Assembly (NCBI GenBank): GCA_013376985.1
Contig: JACABB010000025.1
Location: 16,630-80,629 of the forward strand
DNA length: 64,000 nt
Direction: 5' to 3'
DNA from: Bacteroidales bacterium
GTDB taxonomy: Bacteria; Bacteroidota; Bacteroidia; Bacteroidales; Tenuifilaceae
The position numbers were made by a program, and so were the translations under genes. Positions 51,330-60,017 of this stretch are shown here, in pieces. Every line of letters starts with the position of its first letter. Position 1 is the first letter of the stretch. Under the pieces are notes generated by a model that saw only the letters and a program-made list of their open reading frames with translations, did not search any database and was not told the origin of the DNA.

Positions 51330-52295
51330 ATGAGTACTCAAACCCCTTCAATCGAAAATGTAGTTAAGGCTTACGAAATTGTAAAAAGGTATGCCAATCG
51401 TACGCCAATTCATCAATCACATAGTGTTAATTCCATTCTTAGTACAAACCTTTTCCTGAAATGCGAAAACTTTCAAAAGGTAGGTGCATTTAAGTTTCGT
51501 GGCGCATCAAATGCGGTTTTTAGTTTATCAGATGAGGAGGCGAAATTTGGAGTAACAACTCATAGTTCAGGAAATCATGCGGCTGCATTAGCCTTGGCTG
51601 CATCAATGCGTGGAATCCCATCATTTATTGTTATGCCCGAGAATGCACCATCCATTAAGAAAAAAGCTGTTGAGGGGTATGGCGCAAAGATTACTTTTTG
51701 CAAACCAACACAGAAGGAGAGGGAGGATACCCAAGCCAGAGTTCAAAAGGATACAGGTGCAGCATTTATTCATCCTTACAATAATTTTAATGTGATATGT
51801 GGGCAGGGAACTGCCTCGCTTGAGCTACTCGAAGAGTTTCCCAATTTAGATATAGTTATTGCTCCTGTTGGTGGTGGTGGGTTGTTGAGCGGAACGCTCA
51901 CATACGTAAAGGGATTTAATCCAAACATTAAGGTTTATGGCGCAGAACCTATCAATGCAGATGATGCATTTCGATCGCTACGCGATAAAACCATTTACCC
52001 ATCGGTAAGTCCAAAAACAATTGCCGATGGGCTATTAACCTCCCTTTGCGAATTAACCTATGAGATTATTTCTACAAAGTGTGATGGCATTTTGACCGTG
52101 TCAGAAAGTGGAATAGTTGATGCCATGCGTCTTGTTTGGGAAAGGATGAAGATAATTATTGAACCCTCATCGGCAGTACCAATTGCAGCAATTATGGAGC
52201 ATCCACAATACTTTACTGGGAAACGGGTTGGTGTTATTATATCTGGTGGTAATGTGGATTTGGATGGATTGCCCTTTGGAAAAAGTAACTCTTAG
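51330..52295 (+). CDS. Threonine/serine dehydratase or serine racemase (PLP fold type II)
   Basis: 321 residues. The PLP lysine is Lys55 in GAFKFRGASNA, SSGNHAAALA binds substrate carboxylate, and GGGGLLSG holds the phosphate. The absence of a C-terminal ACT domain makes it a catabolic dehydratase or serine racemase rather than biosynthetic IlvA. It would convert threonine to 2-oxobutanoate and serine to pyruvate (family knowledge). The stop overlaps the convergent phosphatase gene by 4 bases. Confidence 0.9.
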   Translation: MSTQTPSIENVVKAYEIVKRYANRTPIHQSHSVNSILSTNLFLKCENFQKVGAFKFRGASNAVFSLSDEEAKFGVTTHSSGNHAAALALAASMRGIPSFIVMPENAPSIKKKAVEGYGAKITFCKPTQKEREDTQARVQKDTGAAFIHPYNNFNVICGQGTASLELLEEFPNLDIVIAPVGGGGLLSGTLTYVKGFNPNIKVYGAEPINADDAFRSLRDKTIYPSVSPKTIADGLLTSLCELTYEIISTKCDGILTVSESGIVDAMRLVWERMKIIIEPSSAVPIAAIMEHPQYFTGKRVGVIISGGNVDLDGLPFGKSNS

Positions 52296-53374
52296 TTAGC
52301 CACATTGTTTAGTTCAAAGGAGCATAGAACTGGGTAGTGATCTGAGAAGTCGACCCTTGGACTAGAGAAATTTATCGCCTTTAAATCTTTGCAATATAGA
52401 ATATAATCGATTCTGTATGGGAAAAATCGAACATAGGTGTTAGCAAATCCTTTTCCAACCTCTTTAAAAGCATCAAGCATATTTTTGGTCATCTCGTGGT
52501 AAGTGTAGGATATTGGTGAATCGTTAAAATCTCCACAAATTATCACAGGATAAGGACATTTCTTAACTTCTTTCACTATCATATCAACCTGATCCGCCCG
52601 TTTCTTTAAAGCATCCCGGAATTTAAAAGAGATTTCTTTTATTTCAGCAATATTACTTTCGTTTTTATGGTTTTGATTAAGCAGAAAGCTAAGATTCCTT
52701 TCTTTTAGCTTAAGCGATTGAAGATGACAGTTATAAACCCTTATAGTGTCTACACCTACAAGGATATCGGTGTATATACAAGCATTTGCAGTATTTTCGA
52801 AAGGTATTTCTCCTTTGCCTACGATAGGAAATTTGCTATAGGTTGCTATACCATAGTTGGAATTGCTCGATTTTATCACATACTCGATATGTGAGTTCAT
52901 TTTAAGCTCATTACTAATTGTTTCTTCGCTTAATTTTCCATCTACCACAAAAAATTCTTGAAAACATGCTATATCAACATTATTTTCTTTAACAAACTCA
53001 GTGATTTTAGAAAATGATGGAGTTTGATTTGACCAAGAGTAGAGCCTAAATAGGTTGATATTGTATGAAAGGACATTAAAACTTGGGTTTAGATTCTCAA
53101 TTTTCTTCCCGAATGGTAATTGAATAAAGTTTAATAAATGACTAGTACCTAGAAGTATAGTGAAAATTGGGATTAGGAACAATCGCTTCCATCGAATAAT
53201 CCAGTAGACTAAGAAGAACAGGTTAATTATTAATAGAAAAGGATATGCCAGCCCTAATAATCCTGCTAGCCAGAATTTATCGGGATTTATATAAACTGAA
53301 AGGTAGGTGAGAAGGAGTCCTGCTGCAAATAGGATACAAAATATTACTAGTGTACGATGTAAAAACTTGTGCAT
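52292..53374 (-). CDS. Membrane-anchored endonuclease/exonuclease/phosphatase family protein
   Basis: 360 residues. Three hydrophobic helices occupy about 5-90, and the EEP domain follows (FNVLSYNINLFR, CFQEFF, YNCHLQSL, ICGDFNDSPIS, DHYPVLCSF), with the metal-binding Glu, Asp/Asn and His residues intact. A phosphodiesterase-like enzyme facing the periplasm or the cytosol; the substrate is unknown. It directly follows the rhomboid gene (gap 3 bp), so they are likely one transcript. Confidence 0.88.
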   Translation of the reverse strand: MHKFLHRTLVIFCILFAAGLLLTYLSVYINPDKFWLAGLLGLAYPFLLIINLFFLVYWIIRWKRLFLIPIFTILLGTSHLLNFIQLPFGKKIENLNPSFNVLSYNINLFRLYSWSNQTPSFSKITEFVKENNVDIACFQEFFVVDGKLSEETISNELKMNSHIEYVIKSSNSNYGIATYSKFPIVGKGEIPFENTANACIYTDILVGVDTIRVYNCHLQSLKLKERNLSFLLNQNHKNESNIAEIKEISFKFRDALKKRADQVDMIVKEVKKCPYPVIICGDFNDSPISYTYHEMTKNMLDAFKEVGKGFANTYVRFFPYRIDYILYCKDLKAINFSSPRVDFSDHYPVLCSFELNNVAN

Positions 53375-53377
53375 TAT

Positions 53378-54265
53378 CTAGTTAATCGAATTATCCTTAA
53401 ATTTAAAAAGTATCTCTTTTTCCTCTTTCGAAAGGCTATCATAGCCCGATTTAGCAATTTTATCCAATATTTTATCAAGCCCTGCCTGCTTCTCTACCTT
53501 GCGTCTATTGTATTCATAATCGATATCGGATTTTTGGTAACTCACTTTCATATGTGAACGTGGTTTTTTCTTAAAACTAAATAGATTAATCAACCAGCTT
53601 ATAGGTTTAATAAGATCTATACCACTTTTACCTGCAACAATAAAAAGATATCCAAATAGCGCACCACCCAAATGAGCAATATGACCGCCAGGATTTGAAA
53701 CTGGAATGCTTATTATATCGAGCACAATAGAAAATAGGGCTAGATATTTAAGTTTAACAGGGCCAATAAACATTAGGTTGATGCTCATATTAGGCATCAA
53801 TGTAGAAATTGCTATAACCACTGCAAGTGCAGATGCTGATGCTCCTAAAGCAGCGGAAATTGGCAACATTTCTCTAAAAACACCCAGAATATTATAAAGT
53901 AGAATGTAAAAAGCTGCTCCCGATAAACCTCCCATTATATAAACCCCTACCAACTTCCTTTGTGACATGTACTCAAGGAAAATCATCCCAAACCAGTACA
54001 ACCATAGCATGTTGAACAGGATATGCAGGAACTCCTCATGGAAGAACATATAGGTAAAAATGGTCCATGGTTTGGTTAAAAGTGCAGGAATATAGGCGGG
54101 AACAGCTAGGTATTGCGCTAGACTATCGCCCAAAGGTAAACCTCCAAGGAAGAAAAATACCCGAATTAAATTGTAAACAATAAAAACGGCAAGGTTTACA
54201 TAGATAATCTTTGTAAGATTGCTCCCGAATTTGAATGAATCCTTTATTTCCTGTGCGATACTCAT
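53378..54265 (-). CDS. Rhomboid-family intramembrane serine protease
   Basis: About 295 residues from ATG 54265. An ATG at 54307 would add 14 residues encoded by a repeat, so it is unlikely. Six transmembrane helices are likely; the catalytic pair is Ser143 in LGASASALA and His198 in GGHIAHLGGALFG. The tail after helix six is charged and about 85 residues long. It cleaves membrane-embedded substrates, which are unknown here. Second of two adjacent rhomboids. Confidence 0.87.
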   Translation of the reverse strand: MSIAQEIKDSFKFGSNLTKIIYVNLAVFIVYNLIRVFFFLGGLPLGDSLAQYLAVPAYIPALLTKPWTIFTYMFFHEEFLHILFNMLWLYWFGMIFLEYMSQRKLVGVYIMGGLSGAAFYILLYNILGVFREMLPISAALGASASALAVVIAISTLMPNMSINLMFIGPVKLKYLALFSIVLDIISIPVSNPGGHIAHLGGALFGYLFIVAGKSGIDLIKPISWLINLFSFKKKPRSHMKVSYQKSDIDYEYNRRKVEKQAGLDKILDKIAKSGYDSLSKEEKEILFKFKDNSIN

Positions 54266-54361
54266 AATTGGTTGCTGGTTTCTAATTGCTAGTTTCTGGT
54301 TATTCAAAATAAATTTTGAATAATTTCTGAATTATTCAGACTAATTCCGAATCATTCTTCC
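54266..54361. repeat. Gap with repeat fragments and two hairpins between rhomboid genes
   Basis: Direct copies TTGCTGGTTTCT and TTGCTAGTTTCT lie next to the start. They are followed by hairpin TTATTCAAAA / TTTTGAATAA (54300-54323) and a second small palindrome TCTGAATTATTCAGA (about 54326-54340). They may act as processing signals or be repeat debris. Confidence 0.5.
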
Positions 54362-55189
54362 CTAATAAAATATATCCTTTCGCCTATTCCAGTACTTAAT
54401 GAGGATGAAGCCAAACAGCATTCCCCCAAGATGTGCAAAGTGGGCAACATTATCGAATTGAAAACTACTTACACCCATAAACAGCTCTATTACACCATAG
54501 CCAATAACAAAGTACTTTGCTTTAATTGGAATAGGTATAAACATTAGCATAAGCTCAGTATTTGGGAAAAGCATACCAAATGCCAATAAAACACCGAATA
54601 CTGCCCCCGAAGCCCCAACTACTGGAATATCCATTTGATATTGAATAAGTAGCTTTGTGTATTCTCCAGCTTGTAGAATATAATCTGGACTAGTAGGGTT
54701 GTTAGACCAGTGACTTATAAATTTTTCGTATAAATCATTATAATAGCCTGGGAAATGGTGAGTTACAAATGCTGAAAACGTTTCAGGCGATGGCGTATTA
54801 AGCATTGCAGTTGCAGCAGTCTCTATACTCGAAATATGTAAATAATTTACAAATGTATGCAGGGCAACCGCTCCAAGGCCAGTAACAAAGTAGTAAAGAA
54901 GAAAGCGTTTACTACCCCAAACCTGCTCAAGTACTCGGCCAAACATCCATAGAGCGAACATATTGAAGAATAAATGGGCTATTCCACCATGCATAAACAT
55001 ATGGGTAATAATCTGGAATGGCCTAAAATGTTCAGACCTGAAGTAGTACAAACCCAAAACGCTATCTAAATCAATTCGAAGCACATTCCCTGCAACCCAT
55101 GTTACTAAAAGCATAATCACATTGATGATGATCAGGTTTTTGACTACAGGTGGTGTGCTACCAAAATTAGGTCTTTCAAATGCGCTCAT
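54362..55189 (-). CDS. Rhomboid-family intramembrane serine protease
   Basis: 275 residues with six transmembrane helices. The catalytic Ser194 is in VGASGAVFG and His253 in HFAHLGGMLFG; the helix-2 motif HLFFNMFALW is typical. A loop of about 70 residues (120-188) between helices three and four is long for the family. It lies 113 bp after mutL on the same strand, and adjacent to a second rhomboid gene. Confidence 0.9.
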   Translation of the reverse strand: MSAFERPNFGSTPPVVKNLIIINVIMLLVTWVAGNVLRIDLDSVLGLYYFRSEHFRPFQIITHMFMHGGIAHLFFNMFALWMFGRVLEQVWGSKRFLLYYFVTGLGAVALHTFVNYLHISSIETAATAMLNTPSPETFSAFVTHHFPGYYNDLYEKFISHWSNNPTSPDYILQAGEYTKLLIQYQMDIPVVGASGAVFGVLLAFGMLFPNTELMLMFIPIPIKAKYFVIGYGVIELFMGVSSFQFDNVAHFAHLGGMLFGFILIKYWNRRKDIFY

Positions 55190-55302
55190 AAAAAAATTGT
55201 TAGTAGATATTCTAATTACTGATGTTTAAAACAAGCTTATTATTTCTTTTGTTTAGATAACCTTTTCTATAATAATTTAGGCAAAAGTAGAAATAATATG
55301 AA

Positions 55303-57135
55303 TTACTTAAATCTTTTTTCAAGATCATCAAGGCTAATAATGGTTAAGATTGTTTTCCCCTCGGGAGAATAATTATGATTCTGACATGCAAAAAGCTTAT
55401 CAACCAAATCCTGCATCTCAATTCTATTCAAAGATCGTACATATCCTATGGATGCTGCTTTAGCCATTGATGCTGCAAGCTTTTGATGAGCATCATCCTG
55501 CAATTTACTTTGATTCTCCTTGAGCGATGCAAGAATATCCTCGATATACCTCACTGGATCACCAATCTTAATGCTAGCTGGCAAACTATTAATTGCAACA
55601 GTATTTTGACCCAAACTACTTAGCTCAATGCCAAGCAGTGAAAGATCCTCATGAGCATCCATCAGCAAATTATAATCCCCAGCATTTAGTTCCAGAGCCT
55701 GCGGAAAAAGTTCCTTTTGGGTTATACTTTGCCCGGTTGATAGGCTGCCCAGATACTGCTCGTAAAGAATTCTCTCATGAGCATACTTTTGATCAATCAC
55801 CATCAACCCCGATTTAACAGAAGTAAGAATATACCTATCCTTAAACTGAAAAAACCGTGGATTAGTGCTCTCCTCATTATCATCAAAACCTTTTGATTTA
55901 AATGTTTGGGTAACTGGAGTTGCAGTATCAAAGTCTTGTCCTTGATTATCTTGGTAAAGTTTTTCCCAACCTTTGGTCGATTGTTTATGATGTATCGCAT
56001 TTTTCGATGTTTTTCCTTGTTCACCCTCATCAAACGGGTTAAAGTTGGAGTTAGTCTCTATTTCAGGAGGGCTATAAGGTGAATTTTTTGGGAAGAATGG
56101 AATATCAATAACCTGTTGAGTATCAAAATCAATAGCCGGAACTACAGCAAACTTCCCAAGCGATTCCTTAACCGCCGCATGAACAATCTGCCAAAGAGTT
56201 CTCTCATCCTCAAACTTAATCTCCGTTTTAGTTGGATGGATATTAACATCAATCGTAGTTGGATCAACATCAAGGAAAATAAAGTAAGGCGGAATAGAAT
56301 CATTTGGTATAAGCCGATCATACGAATTCATTACCGCTCTATGAAAATAGGGGCTTTTAAAATACCTATTATTCACAAAAAAGAATTGCTCACCTGCACT
56401 CTTTCTGGCACTCTCAGGCCTTCCAATAAAACCTGATATATTAGCTACCGTAGTATTTGTTGAGCAATCAAGTAATTGCTGATTTATTGCTCGCCCAAAC
56501 AATCCAACAACCCGTTGCTTTATACCCGATGATGGAAGATTATAAATATCTGCCCCATTGTTATTTAACGACATTGCAATATCGGGATTAGCTAAAGCAA
56601 CCCTTTGAAACTCTGCTATAATATGCTTAAGTTCTAAAGATGAACTCTTTAGAAATTTTCTACGAGCTGGAACATTAAAGAAAAGATTTTTAACGCTGAA
56701 GTTGCTTCCAGTTGGGCAAGCAATAGCCTTCTGCTCTTCGAGTTCGGAGCCGCTAATACGGATAGAAGTACCAATCTCATCCTCCAATCTACGAGTACGA
56801 AGTTCAACCTCCGCTATTGCGGCAATTGAGGCCAACGCTTCGCCCCTAAACCCCATTGTTCTGATTGAAAACAGATCCGCTGCCTCTCTAATTTTGGATG
56901 TTGCATGACGCTCAAAGCTCAGTCGTGCATCGGTTTGGGACATACCACACCCATTATCAATAACTTGAATAAGGGCTTTCCCGCCATCCTTAACAACAAC
57001 CTGAATTTGATTGCATCCGGCATCAACGGCGTTTTCCATTAACTCTTTAATAGCAGATGCAGGGCGTTGTACAACCTCACCTGCTGCTATTTGGTTTGCA
57101 ACTGAATCGGGCAGTAGTTGGATTATATCTGACAT
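55303..57135 (-). CDS. mutL: DNA mismatch repair protein MutL
   Basis: 610 residues. The GHKL ATPase motifs are ENAVDAG, DNGCGM and GFRGEALASI in the first 110 residues. The C-terminal region holds DQKYAHERILYEQ (about 440-455), related to the DQHAxxE endonuclease motif of MutL proteins from bacteria lacking MutH, so it may nick DNA itself (inference). It links MutS to strand removal. Start ATG 57135. Confidence 0.95.
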   Translation of the reverse strand: MSDIIQLLPDSVANQIAAGEVVQRPASAIKELMENAVDAGCNQIQVVVKDGGKALIQVIDNGCGMSQTDARLSFERHATSKIREAADLFSIRTMGFRGEALASIAAIAEVELRTRRLEDEIGTSIRISGSELEEQKAIACPTGSNFSVKNLFFNVPARRKFLKSSSLELKHIIAEFQRVALANPDIAMSLNNNGADIYNLPSSGIKQRVVGLFGRAINQQLLDCSTNTTVANISGFIGRPESARKSAGEQFFFVNNRYFKSPYFHRAVMNSYDRLIPNDSIPPYFIFLDVDPTTIDVNIHPTKTEIKFEDERTLWQIVHAAVKESLGKFAVVPAIDFDTQQVIDIPFFPKNSPYSPPEIETNSNFNPFDEGEQGKTSKNAIHHKQSTKGWEKLYQDNQGQDFDTATPVTQTFKSKGFDDNEESTNPRFFQFKDRYILTSVKSGLMVIDQKYAHERILYEQYLGSLSTGQSITQKELFPQALELNAGDYNLLMDAHEDLSLLGIELSSLGQNTVAINSLPASIKIGDPVRYIEDILASLKENQSKLQDDAHQKLAASMAKAASIGYVRSLNRIEMQDLVDKLFACQNHNYSPEGKTILTIISLDDLEKRFK

Positions 57136-57473
57136 TCAAATTAATTTAATGAGAAAATGTTGTATGAAATTTTCTTTCAAAAAACAAATTAAGTACAAAA
57201 TTAGGCAATTATGTTGAGCCAAACCAATTGCTTTTATTAATGACGATTAAATAAGGATAAACTTTAAAATCGTTACACAATAAATATGAATGTATATATG
57301 TTTAATATTCAAATTGATGATATTAATCAACATTTAGGATTATTCCATAAATAGATTTTGAATCATATGTTTTATTTTTTAAAACCGACTTATCTTTGAA
57401 CTTAACTTCAACTAAGTTGGATTTTTATTGTTGATATTGATGGTTATTTAAAATGGACTTATACTAGTTATCT
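57136..57473. other. Divergent promoter gap between mutL and a lipoprotein gene
   Basis: 338 bp, AT-rich and non-coding. A candidate rightward -7 box TATCTTTG lies at 57391-57398, without a convincing -33 box. A short inverted repeat CAACTAAGTTG lies at about 57408-57418. No other structure was seen. Confidence 0.45.
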
Positions 57474-58118
57474 ATGAGCATTAAAAGGTTAATTTTTTAC
57501 ACACTTGTACTAGGTTCATCTTTTTTGATATCGTGCTTTAGTGGGATAGAGCCGCTTCCAAGTAAAATAAACGATCTGTCAATTTCAATGTCAGTACCAG
57601 TTGGAACTGGTGAGTTTACTATTAATAGTGCATATTTTGTTGGCTTGCCAAATATTAACCTACCCGAAAATGTTCCTGAATGGGCAAAGCACGATACAAT
57701 CTTTTTCACGGATACCGTTCCTGTGGATCTATCAAAAATCTATGAAAAATCAACTACTATAACCACTTTGGCTTTTAAAATTAATGTTTGGAATGAGTAT
57801 CCTGCTGGTTGCGCTGTTCAAGTAAAATTCACCAATACCGCAGGCGATACTCTTTACTCTTTTTGGAATAATAAACCGCTAATGATTCCCAAGGGAGATA
57901 TTTTCGCTACTGGAAAAATTTTTCGTCCCAGCTATAAAGGTAGTGTAGTAACGTTTGACAAATCGCAGATTGAGACGCTGCGAACGGCAGAAAATCTTAT
58001 ATTCCTCATAAAAGTTGGACTTACTAGTACGCCTACATGGAGTATTAGCTACTTTAGTAACTACAAGTTTACCTGTCAGGTGGGTGCAAGAGTCGATTTT
58101 GTATTAAATAATCTATAA
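57474..58118 (+). CDS. Lipoprotein of unknown function, partner of the DUF5723 barrel
   Basis: 214 residues with a lipobox (FLISC, Cys21). The mature part is largely beta (TGEFTINSAYFVGLP, TTITTLAFKINVWNEYP, KYKFTCQVGARVDF-like end). No family is recognised. It ends 2 bases before the outer-membrane barrel gene, so they are likely made together and may form a complex at the outer membrane (inference). Confidence 0.7.
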   Translation: MSIKRLIFYTLVLGSSFLISCFSGIEPLPSKINDLSISMSVPVGTGEFTINSAYFVGLPNINLPENVPEWAKHDTIFFTDTVPVDLSKIYEKSTTITTLAFKINVWNEYPAGCAVQVKFTNTAGDTLYSFWNNKPLMIPKGDIFATGKIFRPSYKGSVVTFDKSQIETLRTAENLIFLIKVGLTSTPTWSISYFSNYKFTCQVGARVDFVLNNL

Positions 58119-58120
58119 CA

Positions 58121-59563
58121 ATGAGGGTTAAGTGCTGTAGATACCTGTTAATCTTTGTATTATTATCCATCCCATTTTGTGGATTATCCCAACAGGATAA
58201 TACCCTGTTTTTCCTCCACAATATTCCCGAAGCAAACTTTGTAAATCCGGCCATTCAAATTCGTTGTCAACAATATGTTGGACTTCCATTACTTACTTCT
58301 TTACACTTTAATGTTAACTCTACAGGCTTTTCGTATAAATCATTCTCACCTGGTGCTTCTCAGGTTGATATAGACAAAATTGTATCAAAGATGCACTTTT
58401 GGGATTACCTATCCATGGAGTTTCATTATACACCCTTTGCTTTCGGATTCATGTACGATAACAAAAACTATTTCAACTTTGCATGGACTGAAAAGATTGA
58501 AGCAAAAGCATTTGTCTCAAAAAAACTGCTATTATTGCTTAAAGATGGGAATACCGAGTATGTAGGTAAAGGTTTTTCTACACGAAACCCTGGTTTGAAT
58601 GCTATTTACTACCGTGAATTTTCATTTGGCTACTCAACTACCTATGGTCGATATTCAATAATTGGAGGTCATGCAAAAGTTTTGTTCGGTTTAGCTGGCG
58701 TTTTTACAAAACGCAAACCAATTAACTTATCTTCAAATATTCTAACCTATAATATTGACGCTAGCTGGAATCCTAAAGTAAATACTTCGATTCCTTTAAA
58801 CATTACCTACGACTCCCAAGGATATGTAAGCGGTGCTAGCCTTGGTTCTATTTCGCCTGTTAGTTTTTTATTGAATTTTAAAAATCAAGGACTTGCTACC
58901 GATTTTGGTTTTATTTACAAAGAGGACAAGATAACGTGGAGTGGGAGTGTCCTTGATCTTGGGTTAATATGGTGGCACGATCAAACTAATAAATTTGAGG
59001 ATAAGGGACAATTCAGCTTTAAAGGTGCTACCATTACCGATGGTATGACTTCGCAAGCTTATGCTGCTAGCCTTCGCGATTCAATTCAAAATCAGTTTCG
59101 GTTCAAGAATACCAAAAAAGGGTTCATCACACTCCTAAATCCACGAATTTACTTTGGTGGAACATATCCCATATTAAAGCAGGTTAAGGTTGGCGCACTT
59201 ATCCGTACCGAACTTTATCCCGGACGACCAATTGTAGGATTAACCTTATCGGCAACCGCCTTTAGCATGAAAGGCAATACAATTAGTGCCAACTACTCAA
59301 TAATGAATGGTTCTTTCAATAACCTTGGGGTTGGCCTTGGTTTTGGAGGTGATAAGTCTCAATTTTTCATATTAAGCGATAATATAATGGCATTCATTCT
59401 CCCGCAATCGGCTAGGAATGCTAACATACGATTCGGCTTTAACTTCTTTTTTGGTTGTAATGAGAAGAAAAAAGGGTATAAATTCCCCAAAGGTTCAGAC
59501 TGTGGATGCGGTTGGGCTCCAAATGCCCCAAAGAATACTGAAAAGATGAAGGGTTTGAAGTAG
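58121..59563 (+). CDS. DUF5723-like outer-membrane protein
   Basis: 480 residues. Signal peptide (ends CGLSQ), followed by NTLFFLHNIPEANFVNPAIQ, the start typical of DUF5723 proteins, then repeated amphipathic strands (for example YYREFSFGYSTTYGRYSIIG) of a beta-barrel. The C-terminus beyond the barrel carries a Cys-rich stretch (SDCGCGW). Function is unknown, though such proteins resemble PorV/FadL-shaped barrels in layout. Co-transcribed with the lipoprotein gene just upstream. Confidence 0.82.
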   Translation: MRVKCCRYLLIFVLLSIPFCGLSQQDNTLFFLHNIPEANFVNPAIQIRCQQYVGLPLLTSLHFNVNSTGFSYKSFSPGASQVDIDKIVSKMHFWDYLSMEFHYTPFAFGFMYDNKNYFNFAWTEKIEAKAFVSKKLLLLLKDGNTEYVGKGFSTRNPGLNAIYYREFSFGYSTTYGRYSIIGGHAKVLFGLAGVFTKRKPINLSSNILTYNIDASWNPKVNTSIPLNITYDSQGYVSGASLGSISPVSFLLNFKNQGLATDFGFIYKEDKITWSGSVLDLGLIWWHDQTNKFEDKGQFSFKGATITDGMTSQAYAASLRDSIQNQFRFKNTKKGFITLLNPRIYFGGTYPILKQVKVGALIRTELYPGRPIVGLTLSATAFSMKGNTISANYSIMNGSFNNLGVGLGFGGDKSQFFILSDNIMAFILPQSARNANIRFGFNFFFGCNEKKKGYKFPKGSDCGCGWAPNAPKNTEKMKGLK

Positions 59564-59686
59564 AAGAAGAGGACTAGGTTTTTTGTAACTACTCAGGTTT
59601 ATATTTCATCAAACATTTTCTTTGGAATTAAAGGTTACAAGTTACAGTAATCATTGAAACTTAATTACATTGAGCCTTGCTGGGTT

Positions 59687-59844
59687 CACGCAAAGTCGCA
59701 AGGTGCGCCAAGAAGGAAAAAACTATTAGTTTTTTCTCTTTGCGTACCAACTTTAGGTTCAATTAGGAATAATCTAATCGTAATAATTCAGTTGATTATA
59801 GTTGTTCAACTTTATTTTCTTTGCGGCTTAGCGACTTTGCGTGA
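59687..59844. repeat. MITE-like element with CACGCAAAGTCGC ends (family 4)
   Basis: The left end TCACGCAAAGTCGC pairs with the right end, TCACGCAAAGTCGC on the minus strand, and both continue into a CGCnAAGAA-like word. The interior has a hairpin AAAAAACTATTAGTTTTTT at about 59719-59737. It lies in the gap between the DUF5723 gene and yifB. Confidence 0.65.
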
Positions 59845-59946
59845 GATGTTTTTTATTACCGAATAGTTGCAGACTTATTGATTGATATCAAATTAACCTT
59901 CCTATCCAACGAATTTCAATCTACTTTTTTTGAGAATTATAGAGTC

Positions 59947-60001
59947 ATTGTTCGAAAATATATATCTTAGTTGTGGTAATCTAAGCACAAAATCGAACAA
60001 T
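59947..60001 (+). promoter_or_regulatory. Inverted repeat in the yifB leader
   Basis: ATTGTTCGA at 59947-59955 and TCGAACAAT at 59993-60001 are exact reverse complements, with a nested CTTAG / CTAAG pair. The structure ends 16 bases before the ATG, so it could be an operator or an mRNA structure that affects translation. Confidence 0.45.
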
Positions 60002-60017
60002 TTCTAAAAAATCAATC

